64,000 bases of DNA. Origin: JANQPX01 sp041398025. Its GTDB lineage: Bacteria; Pseudomonadota; Alphaproteobacteria; Geminicoccales; Geminicoccaceae. Of this stretch, positions 52,536-61,323 are shown in pieces. Both the position numbers and the translations under genes were made by a program. The stretch is taken from positions 62,001 through 126,000 of the forward strand of contig JAWKVM010000026.1 in NCBI GenBank assembly GCA_041398025.1, in the 5' to 3' direction. The notes beneath the pieces are model-generated. The model had not been told where the DNA came from, ran no database searches, and saw only the letters and a program-made list of their open reading frames with translations. Numbering within the stretch: the stretch's first letter is position 1; the number at the start of each line of letters is the position of its first letter.

Positions 52536-53708
52536 ATGATCAGACCCTTCGCCCCGATCACCGAACGCCTCGGCCATACCGGCAGCGCCAAATGGGCGGT
52601 GCATGTCGCGAGCCGGGCGCGCCGGCGTGCGGGCGCCGATATCGTCGAGCTCACCATCGGCGAGCCCGATCTGCCGACCGATCCCGCCCTGATCGAGACC
52701 GCCGTGCGTGCCATGCGGGCGGGCCGCACCGGCTATGCCGACGGCCGCGGCGAGCCCGACCTGATCGAGGCGCTGGTCGAGCGCTATCGGCGGCGCCGGG
52801 CGGACATCGATGCTGCCAACATCCTCTGCTTTCCGGGCACGCAGACCGCGCTTTTTGCCACCATGATGGGCCTCGCGTCGGAGGGCGACGGCGTTCTGGT
52901 CGGCGATCCGTTCTATGCAACCTATGAGGGCGTGATCCGCGCTGGCGGCGCCCATCCCGTGAGCGTGCCGCTTCGCCCGGAGCATGGCTTTCGCCTGCAG
53001 GCCGAGGATCTCGAGGCGGCGATCACGCCTGCCTGCCGGGCGCTGCTTTTCAATTCGCCGCACAACCCGTCCGGCGCCGTGCTCGATGCGTCGGCGGTGC
53101 GGGCGATCGGCGAGGTATGCGTGAAAAACGATCTCTGGCTGGTGTGCGACGAAGTCTACGAGGAGCTGGTGTTCGAGGGCGCCTTCGTCTCGCCCTTCGA
53201 CGATCCGGCCTTCGCCGAGCGCGCGATCGCGCTGTCCTCGATCTCGAAATCCTGCGCCGCCCCCGGCTTTCGCTCCGGCTGGGCGGTCGGGCCCGCGGAG
53301 TTCTGCAGGGCGGTGCTGCCGATCTCGGAAGCGATGCTGTTCGGCAACCAGCCCTTCATCGCCGACATGACAGCCTACGCCTTGCGAAACCCGCCGGACA
53401 GCGCGCGAAAAATGCGCGAGGACTATCGCCGTCGCGCGTCGATCTTCGCCGATGCCTTCGACGCGCTGCCGGGCACCACCCCCTATCGTCCGGCCTCGGG
53501 CATGTTCATTCTCGCCGATGTCGCCGGCACCGGCCTCGACGGCGAGACGTTCGCCTGGGGGCTGCTGGAGGCGGGTGTCGCGGTGATGCCGGGCGCTTCC
53601 TTCGGCGACAACGCGGCCGACCTCATCCGGCTCAGCCTGACCGTGCCTGATGAGGCCGTGCATCGCGCCTGCGCGCGCATCGGACGGTTCGTGGAGGGCC
53701 TGACATGA
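52536..53708 (+). CDS. Class I/II aminotransferase, arginine:pyruvate transaminase (AruH)-like
   Basis: A 390-residue fold-type I PLP enzyme. Features are 'ELTIGEPDLPTDP', 'GYADGRGEPDL', 'NSPHNPSGAVLD', 'DEVYEELVFEG', the PLP lysine Lys238 in 'SSISKSCAAPGFRSGW' and the carboxylate Arg near 'LIRLSLTVP'. The 'YADxRG' and 'NSPHNPSGAxL' stretches match Pseudomonas AruH, and the gene next to it resembles aruI, which supports an arginine transaminase. Coupled by a four-base overlap to that gene. An ATG four codons upstream (52524) is also possible. Divergent from the carnitine operon. Confidence 0.88.
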   Translation: MIRPFAPITERLGHTGSAKWAVHVASRARRRAGADIVELTIGEPDLPTDPALIETAVRAMRAGRTGYADGRGEPDLIEALVERYRRRRADIDAANILCFPGTQTALFATMMGLASEGDGVLVGDPFYATYEGVIRAGGAHPVSVPLRPEHGFRLQAEDLEAAITPACRALLFNSPHNPSGAVLDASAVRAIGEVCVKNDLWLVCDEVYEELVFEGAFVSPFDDPAFAERAIALSSISKSCAAPGFRSGWAVGPAEFCRAVLPISEAMLFGNQPFIADMTAYALRNPPDSARKMREDYRRRASIFADAFDALPGTTPYRPASGMFILADVAGTGLDGETFAWGLLEAGVAVMPGASFGDNAADLIRLSLTVPDEAVHRACARIGRFVEGLT

Positions 53709-55270
53709 CGAAGAAAAGGGTCGGGGAGGCGCTGATCAGCCTTTTGGAGCAGCGCGGCGTCGAGGTGGTGTTCGGCATTCCGGGCGTGCACACGGTCGAG
53801 CTCTATCGCGGTCTCGCCGGCAGCGCCATCCGTCATATCACGCCGCGCCACGAGCAGGGGGCGGCGTTCATGGCGGACGGTTATGCACGGGTCACCGGCA
53901 AGCCGGGCGTCTGCTTCCTGATCACCGGCCCCGGCTTCACCAACGCGATCACCGCGATCGCCCAGGCGCGCGCGGACAGCGTGCCGATGCTGGTAATTTC
54001 CGGCGTCAACAAGCGGGAAAGCCTGGGAAGAGGCCTCGGCCATCTGCACGAGCTGCCGGACCAGGCGGCGCTATCGCGCACCGTCTGCCTCGAGACCTTC
54101 ACCCTGCTCGAGCCGGAGCGCCTGGGCGAGGTGGTCGAGAGCGCCTTCGCGGCCATGACCAGCGGCCGCCCGGGACCCGTGCATATCGAGATCCCGACCG
54201 ACGTCATGGCAATGGGGACCGGAGCGGTCCTGCCCGCTCGGGACGCCGAGCGCGTCGACCTGGACCTCGCCTCGGTCGAACGGGCCGCCTCAATGTGCCG
54301 ATCGACGAAAAATCCGCTGATCCTGGCGGGCGGCGGGGTCAAGGAGGCAGCCGGGCTTCGGGCACTCGCGGAAAAGCTCGATGCGCCTGTCGTCACCACC
54401 TCCAACGGCCGCGGGCTGATGGCCGGCCACCCGCTGAACCTGCCGGCGAGCCCGAGCCTGCAGGCAGTTCGAGACATGATCGCAGAGGCCGATCTGCTGC
54501 TGGCGCTCGGCACCGAGCTCGGCGAGACCGATTACGATTTCTTCGGCATCGGCCCCCTGCCCGCGCACGGCAACATGATCCGCGTCGACATCGACGGCGC
54601 GCAGCTCGCCAGGAGGGACGATCGCGGCCTCACGGTCGAGGCCGATGCCGCCGCCTTCGCAAGCGCGCTCGCCGCTCGCCTGCCGCTCCGCCAGGGCGAC
54701 GGCGCCGAGCGCGCCGAGCGCGCGAAAAAGGCGGCGCTGGCTGAGCTGCCAGCCGCCTATCGCGCCCATCTCGCCTTGCTGGATGCCATCTTCCGGCAGA
54801 TGCCGGAGGCGATCATCGTCGGCGATTCCACTCAGGCGGTCTATGCCGGCACCTTATATCTGGATGCGCCAGCACCCGGCGCCTGGTTCCATTCGGCGAC
54901 AGGCTACGGCACGCTCGGCTACGCCGCACCCGCGGCGATCGGCGCTGCGATCGGCGCGCCGCATCGCCCGGTGATCTGCCTGACAGGCGACGGCGGGCTG
55001 CAGTTCAGCCTGGCCGAGCTCGGCAGTGCCGCCGATGCCGGTGCCGGCGTGCTGTTCCTGGTCTGGAACAACCAGGGCTACCGCGAGATCGAAAACGCGA
55101 TGCTGGAAGCCGACGTCGTCCCCGAGGGGGTCAGGCCGTCGGCGCCCGATTTCGTGAAAATCGCCGAGGCCTACGGCCTGCCGGCCATGCGGGTCACCGA
55201 GGCAGACCGGCTCGCGGATGCCGTCGCCCTGGCCGAGCGGCCCTCCTTGATCGAATTTTTCTCACCCTGA
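53705..55270 (+). CDS. TPP-dependent decarboxylase of the acetolactate synthase family, AruI-like
   Basis: A 521-residue ThDP enzyme. The N-terminal 'VFGIPGVHTVELYRGL' and 'PRHEQGAAFMADGYARVTGKPG' (split) carry the cofactor-activating Glu; the C-terminal ThDP motif is 'GDGGLQFSLAELGSAADAG...NNQGY'. It lacks acetolactate synthase-specific length and resembles 5-guanidino-2-oxopentanoate (2-ketoarginine) decarboxylase AruI. Together with the upstream transaminase it would form the arginine transaminase route to 4-guanidinobutyrate precursors. Other ThDP lyases remain possible. Confidence 0.85.
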   Translation: MTKKRVGEALISLLEQRGVEVVFGIPGVHTVELYRGLAGSAIRHITPRHEQGAAFMADGYARVTGKPGVCFLITGPGFTNAITAIAQARADSVPMLVISGVNKRESLGRGLGHLHELPDQAALSRTVCLETFTLLEPERLGEVVESAFAAMTSGRPGPVHIEIPTDVMAMGTGAVLPARDAERVDLDLASVERAASMCRSTKNPLILAGGGVKEAAGLRALAEKLDAPVVTTSNGRGLMAGHPLNLPASPSLQAVRDMIAEADLLLALGTELGETDYDFFGIGPLPAHGNMIRVDIDGAQLARRDDRGLTVEADAAAFASALAARLPLRQGDGAERAERAKKAALAELPAAYRAHLALLDAIFRQMPEAIIVGDSTQAVYAGTLYLDAPAPGAWFHSATGYGTLGYAAPAAIGAAIGAPHRPVICLTGDGGLQFSLAELGSAADAGAGVLFLVWNNQGYREIENAMLEADVVPEGVRPSAPDFVKIAEAYGLPAMRVTEADRLADAVALAERPSLIEFFSP

Positions 55271-55291
55271 ACGCCGTTCCGCTGGCGTTCA
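55268..55291 (+). terminator. Hairpin overlapping the aruI-like stop codon
   Basis: Perfect eight-base arms TGAACGCC and GGCGTTCA start at the stop codon itself. A T6 run follows about 20 bases later. Likely a weak terminator. Confidence 0.45.
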
Positions 55292-55403
55292 TCAACGCTC
55301 TGCCAAAGTTTTTTCGATCGATGCCCAGGCGTGACGTCGATCACAGACTCTGGCCATGAAAAGGCCTTTGATGCCGGTGTGATTGCGTTGATGGAGAACG
55401 ACC

Positions 55404-55625
55404 ATGTCAGCGATGCGTTTTGATCTTAGCGCCCCTCCCAGGCTTGGCGATCTGATGAAGACCGTGATCGCCGCCGATGCGCTCGAACAGGAGAAGCAGC
55501 TCGACCAGGGGCTGTATCTGGAGCGCGACACGCTGCTCGACGACGAGTTTCTCGAGACGTCCCTGGACGACTACGAGGACGTGCTGTCGGCCGCGGACGC
55601 CGACATCGACGACTGGAACGAGTGA
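55404..55625 (+). CDS. Small acidic hypothetical protein
   Basis: A 73-residue protein, strongly acidic in its C-terminal half ('DDYEDVLSAADADIDDWNE'). The ATG follows GGAGAACG. Third positions are GC-rich, as in neighbouring genes. No family recognised. It faces aroC tail to tail with only ten bases between stops. Confidence 0.55.
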   Translation: MSAMRFDLSAPPRLGDLMKTVIAADALEQEKQLDQGLYLERDTLLDDEFLETSLDDYEDVLSAADADIDDWNE

Positions 55626-55635
55626 CCGCCGCCGG

Positions 55636-56709
55636 TCAAGCCCCCGTGATCGCCCGCTGCCGGAGGCAGTGGTCGGCGAGCACCACGGCCATCATCGCCT
55701 CGCCCACGGGCACGGCGCGGATGCCGACGCAGGGATCGTGCCGGCCCTTGGTCGAGACGTCGATCTCGTTGCCGTGACGGTCGATCGAGCGCCTGGGCGT
55801 CAGGATCGAGCTGGTCGGCTTGACCGCGAAGCGCACGACCACGTCCTGCCCGCTGGAAATGCCGCCCAGAACTCCGCCCGCGTTGTTCGATAGAAAGTAA
55901 GGCTGGCCGCCCTCGGCCCGGATCTCGTCGGCGTTCTCCTCGCCGCAGAGCGCAGCGCTCGCGAAGCCCGCGCCGATCTCCACCCCCTTCACCGCATTGA
56001 TGCTCATCATGGCCTTGGCGAGGTCGGCATCGAGCTTGTCATAGACCGGATCGCCCCACCCGGCGGGGACGCCCACGGCGTGAACTTCGATGATGGCGCC
56101 GACGGAGGAACCGGCTTTCCTGATCGCCAGCAGCTTCTCCTCCCAGCGCATTGATGCCTTCGGGTCCGGGCACCAGAAGGGGTTCTGCTCGACCGTGTCC
56201 CAATTCCAGTTGTCAGGGTCGATGCGGTCGTCGCCGACCTGCACCAGAGCGCCCCGGATGGTGATGCCGTCGCCGAGCACCTTTCGAGCCACGGCGCCCG
56301 CGGCGACGCGCATGGCGGTTTCCCGCGCGGAGGAGCGGCCGCCGCCGCGGTAGTCGCGAATGCCGTATTTGGCCTCGTAGGTGAAGTCGGCATGACCCGG
56401 GCGAAAGCGGTCCTTGATCTCGCCGTAGTCCCTGGAGCGCTGGTCGACATTCTCGATCAGAAGCCCGATCGGCGTGCCCGTGGTCTTACCTTCGAACACA
56501 CCAGATAGAATCTGGACCCTGTCCGGTTCTTGTCTCTGGGTGGTGAACTTGGACTGCCCCGGCCGCCGCCGGTCCAGCCAGTGCTGGATGTCGGTCTCGG
56601 ACAAGTCGAGCCGTGGCGGCACGCCATCGACGACGCAGCCGATGGCGGGGCCGTGGCTTTCGCCGAAGGTGGTGAAGCGAAAAACGCTGCCGAAGCTGTT
56701 GCCGGCCAT
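55636..56709 (-). CDS. aroC: Chorismate synthase
   Basis: A 357-residue AroC, which converts EPSP to chorismate using reduced FMN at the end of the shikimate pathway. All three family signatures are seen: 'GESHGPAIGCVVDG' near the start, 'RPGHADFTYEAKYGIRDYRGGGRSSARETA' (split, ~100-130) and 'DRHDPCVGIRAVPVGEAM' near the end. Full length. It follows fabI after 11 bases on the same strand, so the two are probably cotranscribed. Confidence 0.98.
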   Translation of the reverse strand: MAGNSFGSVFRFTTFGESHGPAIGCVVDGVPPRLDLSETDIQHWLDRRRPGQSKFTTQRQEPDRVQILSGVFEGKTTGTPIGLLIENVDQRSRDYGEIKDRFRPGHADFTYEAKYGIRDYRGGGRSSARETAMRVAAGAVARKVLGDGITIRGALVQVGDDRIDPDNWNWDTVEQNPFWCPDPKASMRWEEKLLAIRKAGSSVGAIIEVHAVGVPAGWGDPVYDKLDADLAKAMMSINAVKGVEIGAGFASAALCGEENADEIRAEGGQPYFLSNNAGGVLGGISSGQDVVVRFAVKPTSSILTPRRSIDRHGNEIDVSTKGRHDPCVGIRAVPVGEAMMAVVLADHCLRQRAITGA

Positions 56710-56720
56710 TTTTTCTCTGA

Positions 56721-57530
56721 CTAGACGGTCGAGATGTCGGGAGCGTCGACGGCCTTCATGCCGACCACGTGATAGCCGCTGTCGACGTGCAGAACCTCGC
56801 CGGTGGTGCCGGCGCCGAGATCGGACAGGAGATAGAGGCCGGCGCCGCCGACATCGTCGAGGGTCGTGTTGCGCTTCAGGGGCGCGTTGTACTCATTCCA
56901 CTTCAGGATGTAGCGAAAATCGCCGATGCCCGAGGCGGCGAGCGTCTTCACCGGACCGGCGGAGATGGCGTTGACGCGGACCCGCTGCCCGCCGAGATCG
57001 ACCGCGAGATAGCGCACGCTCGCCTCCAGCGCCGCCTTGGCGACACCCATGACATTGTAGTGCGGCACCACGCGCTCGGCGCCGTAATAGGTGAGCGTCA
57101 AGGCGCTGCCGCCCTCGCTCATCAGCGGTGCCGCCCGCCGGCAGAGATCGGTGAAGGAGTAGCAGGAGATCAGCATGGAGCGCTGGAAATTCTCGGCTGA
57201 CGTATCGAGATATTTGCCCTTCAGCTCCTCCTTGTCGGAAAAGGCGATGGCATGCACGATGAAGTCCAGCCGTCCCCATTCCTCCTCGAGATGGGCGAAC
57301 AGGCCATCCATGCTCTCGGGATCGGTGACATCGGCGGGTGCCACGATCGGCGCTTTCAGGGTCTCGGCGATCGGCAGCACGCGCTTGGCGAGCGCGTCGC
57401 CCTGATAGGTGAGCGCGAGCTCGGCGCCGTGGTCGGCGACGGCCCTGGCGATGCCGTATGCAAGCGAACGATCGTTGGCGATGCCCATGACCAGACCTTT
57501 TTTTCCGGCCATCAGGGGAGCGTCAGCCAT
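56721..57530 (-). CDS. fabI: Enoyl-[acyl-carrier-protein] reductase
   Basis: A 269-residue FabI of the SDR superfamily, catalysing the last reduction of fatty acid elongation with NADH. 'GLVMGIANDRSLAYGIARA' (cofactor site), 'HAIAFSDKEELKG' and the catalytic Tyr-x6-Lys ('YNVMGVAKAAL', Y to K) are present, as is 'GPVKTLAASGI'. GGGAGA precedes the ATG. Upstream of aroC in the same direction. Confidence 0.97.
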   Translation of the reverse strand: MADAPLMAGKKGLVMGIANDRSLAYGIARAVADHGAELALTYQGDALAKRVLPIAETLKAPIVAPADVTDPESMDGLFAHLEEEWGRLDFIVHAIAFSDKEELKGKYLDTSAENFQRSMLISCYSFTDLCRRAAPLMSEGGSALTLTYYGAERVVPHYNVMGVAKAALEASVRYLAVDLGGQRVRVNAISAGPVKTLAASGIGDFRYILKWNEYNAPLKRNTTLDDVGGAGLYLLSDLGAGTTGEVLHVDSGYHVVGMKAVDAPDISTV

Positions 57531-57668
57531 GCGAAGGGTCTCCCGGAAATCAAAGCTCGTCTTTCGGCGCGCATCCTAGCGACGGTCCGGGTTTTGGGAA
57601 AGGCCCGGCTTGTCCGCGGACACACCTTCGGCGTCAGCCCCTTTGCGCGCGCCGGGGACGGGGCCGAT

Positions 57669-58580
57669 CTATCCTGATTTGTTCTCTTTTCGATAGCGAC
57701 CGGGCGTCGTGCCCAGGCTGCTGCTGAAGACGTCGGTCATATGGCTTTGCGAAGCGAAGCCGCAGGCATAAGCGATCTCCACCAGCGGCGTGGTGGTCTG
57801 GGCCAGCATGAGGCGCGCGCGGCGCACCCGGCACTCCATGAGGTAGCGGTGCGGAGTCTGTCCCGTCGCCCGCTTGAAGGCGCGCAGGAAGTAGGAGGGG
57901 CTGCACTCGGCCACGGCCGCCAGATCCGCAAGGCCGAGATCGCGCTCCAGATGGGCGTCGATATAGTCATCGAGGCGCGCCAAGATCGACGAAAACGCCA
58001 GCGCATGGCGTGTCTGAGGCTCGCTCGTGGCCTTGAAGTCCTCGGCCCAGTCGCTCAGGAACAGGGTGGCGAAGCTCTCCATCTGCAGGGCCGTCAGCCC
58101 CTTGCCGCTCAAAATCCGGCTGCGCATCGTCTTGGCGAGCGCCATCTGCGTCGGTCGAGCGCTACCGATGACAAAGCGCTCCTGATACGGCTTACCGTCG
58201 AACTCCGCCGTCCAGATCTTGTGGGCGAACTCCGGCGCCATGCCGATGACGAGCGCTTCGGCCATCGGCCCGAGCGGCTCCCTGACGACCTCGGTACGGG
58301 CCGGCAGGAAAAGCGCCTGATTGCGAAAGTTATAGGTCTCGAGCCTGTCGGAATTGATCGCCGCCAGGCTGGACTGCGAGCCGAAGGCGATCCTGATCAC
58401 GGTTTGCGGCAGCTTCATGGTCAGGCGACTCCAGCTCGGAGTGCTCGCCGGAATCAATTCGACGGTCGTATCGGGAGAGCGGTAGCGCTGCCCCTGCGCA
58501 CTCGCATCGTCGATATGCCGCCAGTGAAGATGGGCTGATGGCGTTCGGCTGATCATGACCTCCTTGGGAACGAGACGCAT
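57669..58580 (-). CDS. AraC family transcriptional regulator
   Basis: A 303-residue regulator. The N-terminal ~180 residues are a ligand-sensing domain without a recognised family; the C-terminal ~100 hold the two helix-turn-helix motifs ('GLADLAAVAECSPSYFLRAFKRATG' and 'PLVEIAYACGFASQSHMTDVFSSSLG', both split) typical of AraC/XylS DNA-binding domains, ending 'TPGRYRK'. An ATG at 58556 right behind AAGGAGGTC is a possible start, but the two-base spacing is short, so the upstream ATG is kept. Target genes unknown. Confidence 0.92.
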   Translation of the reverse strand: MRLVPKEVMISRTPSAHLHWRHIDDASAQGQRYRSPDTTVELIPASTPSWSRLTMKLPQTVIRIAFGSQSSLAAINSDRLETYNFRNQALFLPARTEVVREPLGPMAEALVIGMAPEFAHKIWTAEFDGKPYQERFVIGSARPTQMALAKTMRSRILSGKGLTALQMESFATLFLSDWAEDFKATSEPQTRHALAFSSILARLDDYIDAHLERDLGLADLAAVAECSPSYFLRAFKRATGQTPHRYLMECRVRRARLMLAQTTTPLVEIAYACGFASQSHMTDVFSSSLGTTPGRYRKENKSG

Positions 58581-58936
58581 TCAGCTTGACCTGAAGCAAA
58601 CAAACCGATCGCCCCGTTTCTTCCCCGGAAGGGTCCTTTTTCCTCTCGGCGTTCCCCGATGTTCCGCAGCGATGCCGACGGCTCGAGACCCGGACTCAAC
58701 CGCCGTCTCCGCCGCTTACGGAGCGGTCGGTCAATTTCCCGGAAAAGGGTGCAGGCTCCTGGAATACCAGCCCTTCTCCCGTTCCTAAGCTTCCGAAAAC
58801 GTGCGGTTCGAACGATCGGAGTGCAGAGGCCTGCCGGGTGCGTTCTCCCGTTGCCCAGGGCTATCGGACCTCCTCCTTCGGACCGCGCAAGGGTTGCGAG
58901 CGCCTCCACAGACACGAAGGCGAAGAGGAGATCCGG
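58581..58936. other. Intergenic region between araC-like regulator and small membrane protein gene
   Basis: About 355 bases with no convincing gene; open frames here have irregular codon use. It should contain divergent promoters for the regulator and for the membrane protein gene. Confidence 0.45.
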
Positions 58937-59362
58937 ATGCGGGTTCTGATCAAGATGGTCAAGGGTGTGGCGCTCTACGCCGCGCTGCTGGCCGTCGTCA
59001 CCGGTGGTGCTGCGATCGTCGGATGCCTGTTCCTACACAATGGGCGGGTCGAGTATCTGACCGATCCCGAAGCCCTGTTCCATTTTCTCTGGGTCACCAG
59101 GGCGGGGCTCAAGGTCACGATCGTCACAGTGACGACGATCGTCTTCCTTATGATGGCCGAAAACGGGGCTCTGAGCCAGAACTGGTCCCGCTGGTGGCGC
59201 CGGAACCTTCCCGTCGCCGGCCGCACGGAGACGGCGGTGCGTGCAGAGCTCGGTCCCAGAGCTTTTCCCCGACAGGTGGCAGCACCTGTACGATCGAGAC
59301 ATGCAGCGAAACGGAACGATCGAGCCTATGTCCCGATCGGATATGATCGCGATGCGCTCTAG
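58937..59362 (+). CDS. Small membrane protein, hypothetical
   Basis: A 141-residue protein with two hydrophobic segments (about residues 6-30 and 55-72) and a basic, Arg-rich C-terminus. GAGGAG lies before the ATG at 58937; the frame continues upstream but without coding character. Its TAG stop sits in the palindrome CTAG, which is also the stop of the convergent BrkB-family gene. No family recognised. Confidence 0.6.
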   Translation: MRVLIKMVKGVALYAALLAVVTGGAAIVGCLFLHNGRVEYLTDPEALFHFLWVTRAGLKVTIVTVTTIVFLMMAENGALSQNWSRWWRRNLPVAGRTETAVRAELGPRAFPRQVAAPVRSRHAAKRNDRAYVPIGYDRDAL

Positions 59363-60240
59363 GAGCGCCGCATTGCCGATGTCCGAGTGCGCAGGCGCAG
59401 GCTTGCGGCATTGACCTCGGCACCGAAGATGAAGATGAGCGCCGAGATGTAGAAGAACAGAAGGGTCGCCACGACCCCGCCGAGGCTGCCATAGGTGACG
59501 GTGAAGCTGCCGAGATTGAGCAGATACCAGGAATAGAAGGCGGCGACGGCAAGCCAGAGAGCGACGGCAAGGATGGCGCCGGGCAGCACGTCGAAGATGT
59601 GGAGCCTGCGGTTGGGCAGCCAGATATAAAGCGGCAGGACGAGGCCGAGGAGGAGAAGCGCCGAGAGCGCCAGGCGGATCGCGCTGTAGCGCAGGCGCCA
59701 CTGGATCGGCGTGAACTCGAACAGATCGACCAGGGTCCAGGCGATGGGAATGGCGACCATGGTCACCATGATGACGATGATGCCGATGGCGAACAGCAGA
59801 ACCATCAGCATGCTCTGCAGCCGCTGCCACCAGATGGCCCGCGTCTGCTTGACCTCGTAGGCAAGATTCAGGGCGTAGCGCGCCGCCTCGAAGGCGGAGG
59901 ACACGGCCCAGAGGGCCGCGAAGATGCTGACCGTCATCAGGCCCGGGCGCCCACCCTCGAGCACCTCGCGCACCGGCGGCTCGATCGCCCGGCGCACCTC
60001 GCCTGGAAGGGCGCCGAGGCCGAGTTGCACGAAATCCTGGGCGGCGGCGCTCTGGCCGAGCTCCCCGGCAAGCGTGGTCAGAAAGATCAGGAACGGAAAG
60101 AGTGCGAACAGGCTGGCGAAGGCGATATGGCCGGCGAGCAGCGTGCCGCCGTCGTCGAGCATGTGCAGCAGCCCCCGCCAGACCGGCGACGCCAGGCGGT
60201 GCGCAGCCACGGTCTTCGCAGGTGACCGACCGTGGCCCAT
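59359..60240 (-). CDS. YihY/BrkB family inner membrane protein
   Basis: A 293-residue membrane protein with about six hydrophobic segments. Family-typical sequence includes 'HIAFASLFALFPFLIFLTTLAG' (split), 'ALWAVSSAFEAARYALNLAYE' (split), 'LPNRRLHIFDVLPGAILAVALW' (split) and 'YGSLGGVVATLLFFYISALIFIFGAEVNA' (split). Once called ribonuclease BN; the actual role is unknown. The ATG at 60240 was preferred to a TTG 75 bases upstream. It shares its stop palindrome with the convergent gene. Confidence 0.9.
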   Translation of the reverse strand: MGHGRSPAKTVAAHRLASPVWRGLLHMLDDGGTLLAGHIAFASLFALFPFLIFLTTLAGELGQSAAAQDFVQLGLGALPGEVRRAIEPPVREVLEGGRPGLMTVSIFAALWAVSSAFEAARYALNLAYEVKQTRAIWWQRLQSMLMVLLFAIGIIVIMVTMVAIPIAWTLVDLFEFTPIQWRLRYSAIRLALSALLLLGLVLPLYIWLPNRRLHIFDVLPGAILAVALWLAVAAFYSWYLLNLGSFTVTYGSLGGVVATLLFFYISALIFIFGAEVNAASLRLRTRTSAMRRS

Positions 60241-60410
60241 GGACTGCTGCTTTTTGATCACGATGCCGCTCTCATCAGGTTCAGCCCTGCCGCGCGCAAC
60301 GGTCGCCCGAAGCAAGGCCTTGAATTATTCCCACCATTATAAATTAGGAGTTGTTTATCCTGCTGTAAAATCCAGGGCGTCGCCGACTCTGTCCGGCGCA
60401 TCGTGCCGGG

Positions 60411-61253
60411 TCACGGGCGCTCGACCGATTTTGCGGCCTGCCAGAGCGCCTCAAGCTCGTCCAGCGACGTGTCCGCCATGGAGCGTCCATCTCTATCAAG
60501 CGCTTGCTCGATGGAGCGAAAGCGTCGCTCGAACTTTCGGTTGGTGCGGCGCAAGGCCTCTTCGGGGTCGATCTTCAGATGGCGCGCCAGATTGGCGACC
60601 GTGAACAGGAGATCGCCGAGCTCATCCTCGACGCGATCGACGGCGGCATCGTCCCCGATTTCAGCCCTGAGCTCGGCAAGCTCCTCGTCGATCTTGGCCA
60701 GGACCTGCCGGGTCTGCTGCCAGTCGAAGCCGCCGCGCGCCGCGCGCTTTTGCAGCTTCTCGGCGCGGGTCAGCGCCGGCAGAGCGAGCGGCAGATCGTC
60801 GAGCAGGCTTGCGCGCTCGGCCTTGCCCTTGGCCCGGCGCTCCGCCGCCTTGACCTCCTCCCAGGCACGGGTCTGCGCGGCGGCGCTGTCCACGCTCGCC
60901 TCGCCGAACACGTGGGGATGGCGGCGGATCATCTTGTCGGCGATCGCCGCCGCGACATCCTCGAAAACGAAACGCTGCGCCGCGTCCGGCGCCTCGCTGG
61001 CCATCTGGCTGTGATAGACCACCTGCAGCAGGAGATCGCCGAGTTCCTCCTTCAGGTCGGCCATGTCGCCCCGCGCGACCGCATCCGCGACCTCGTAGGC
61101 CTCTTCGATGGTGTAGGGTGCAATGGTCTCGAAGGTCTGCTCGATATCCCAGGGACAGCCGCCGTCGGGATCGCGCAGCCTGGCCATGACCTCGAGCAGG
61201 CGATCGATCGCGCTTCTGGGCGGTGTCGGCGAACTGGCTGTCATGGCCTGCAT
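60411..61253 (-). CDS. mazG: Nucleoside triphosphate pyrophosphohydrolase MazG
   Basis: A 280-residue MazG with two tandem domains. The first has 'GGCPWDIEQTFETIAPYTIEEAYEVADA' (split) and 'DLKEELGDLLLQVVYHSQMA' (split), giving the metal-binding E-x-x-E/E-x-x-D pattern; the second repeats it in 'EELAELRAEIGDD' and 'DELGDLLFTVANLARHL'. It hydrolyses NTPs, including damaged ones. Starts at 61253 and 61244 are both reasonable; the longer frame to 61400 overlaps the LysR gene. Confidence 0.93.
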   Translation of the reverse strand: MQAMTASSPTPPRSAIDRLLEVMARLRDPDGGCPWDIEQTFETIAPYTIEEAYEVADAVARGDMADLKEELGDLLLQVVYHSQMASEAPDAAQRFVFEDVAAAIADKMIRRHPHVFGEASVDSAAAQTRAWEEVKAAERRAKGKAERASLLDDLPLALPALTRAEKLQKRAARGGFDWQQTRQVLAKIDEELAELRAEIGDDAAVDRVEDELGDLLFTVANLARHLKIDPEEALRRTNRKFERRFRSIEQALDRDGRSMADTSLDELEALWQAAKSVERP

Positions 61254-61323
61254 GTCCTTCGCGTGGTCCTCGATGCGTGCCCGAGGGACATGACATGCCG
61301 ATGACGAGCCTGACAAGGGCGGT

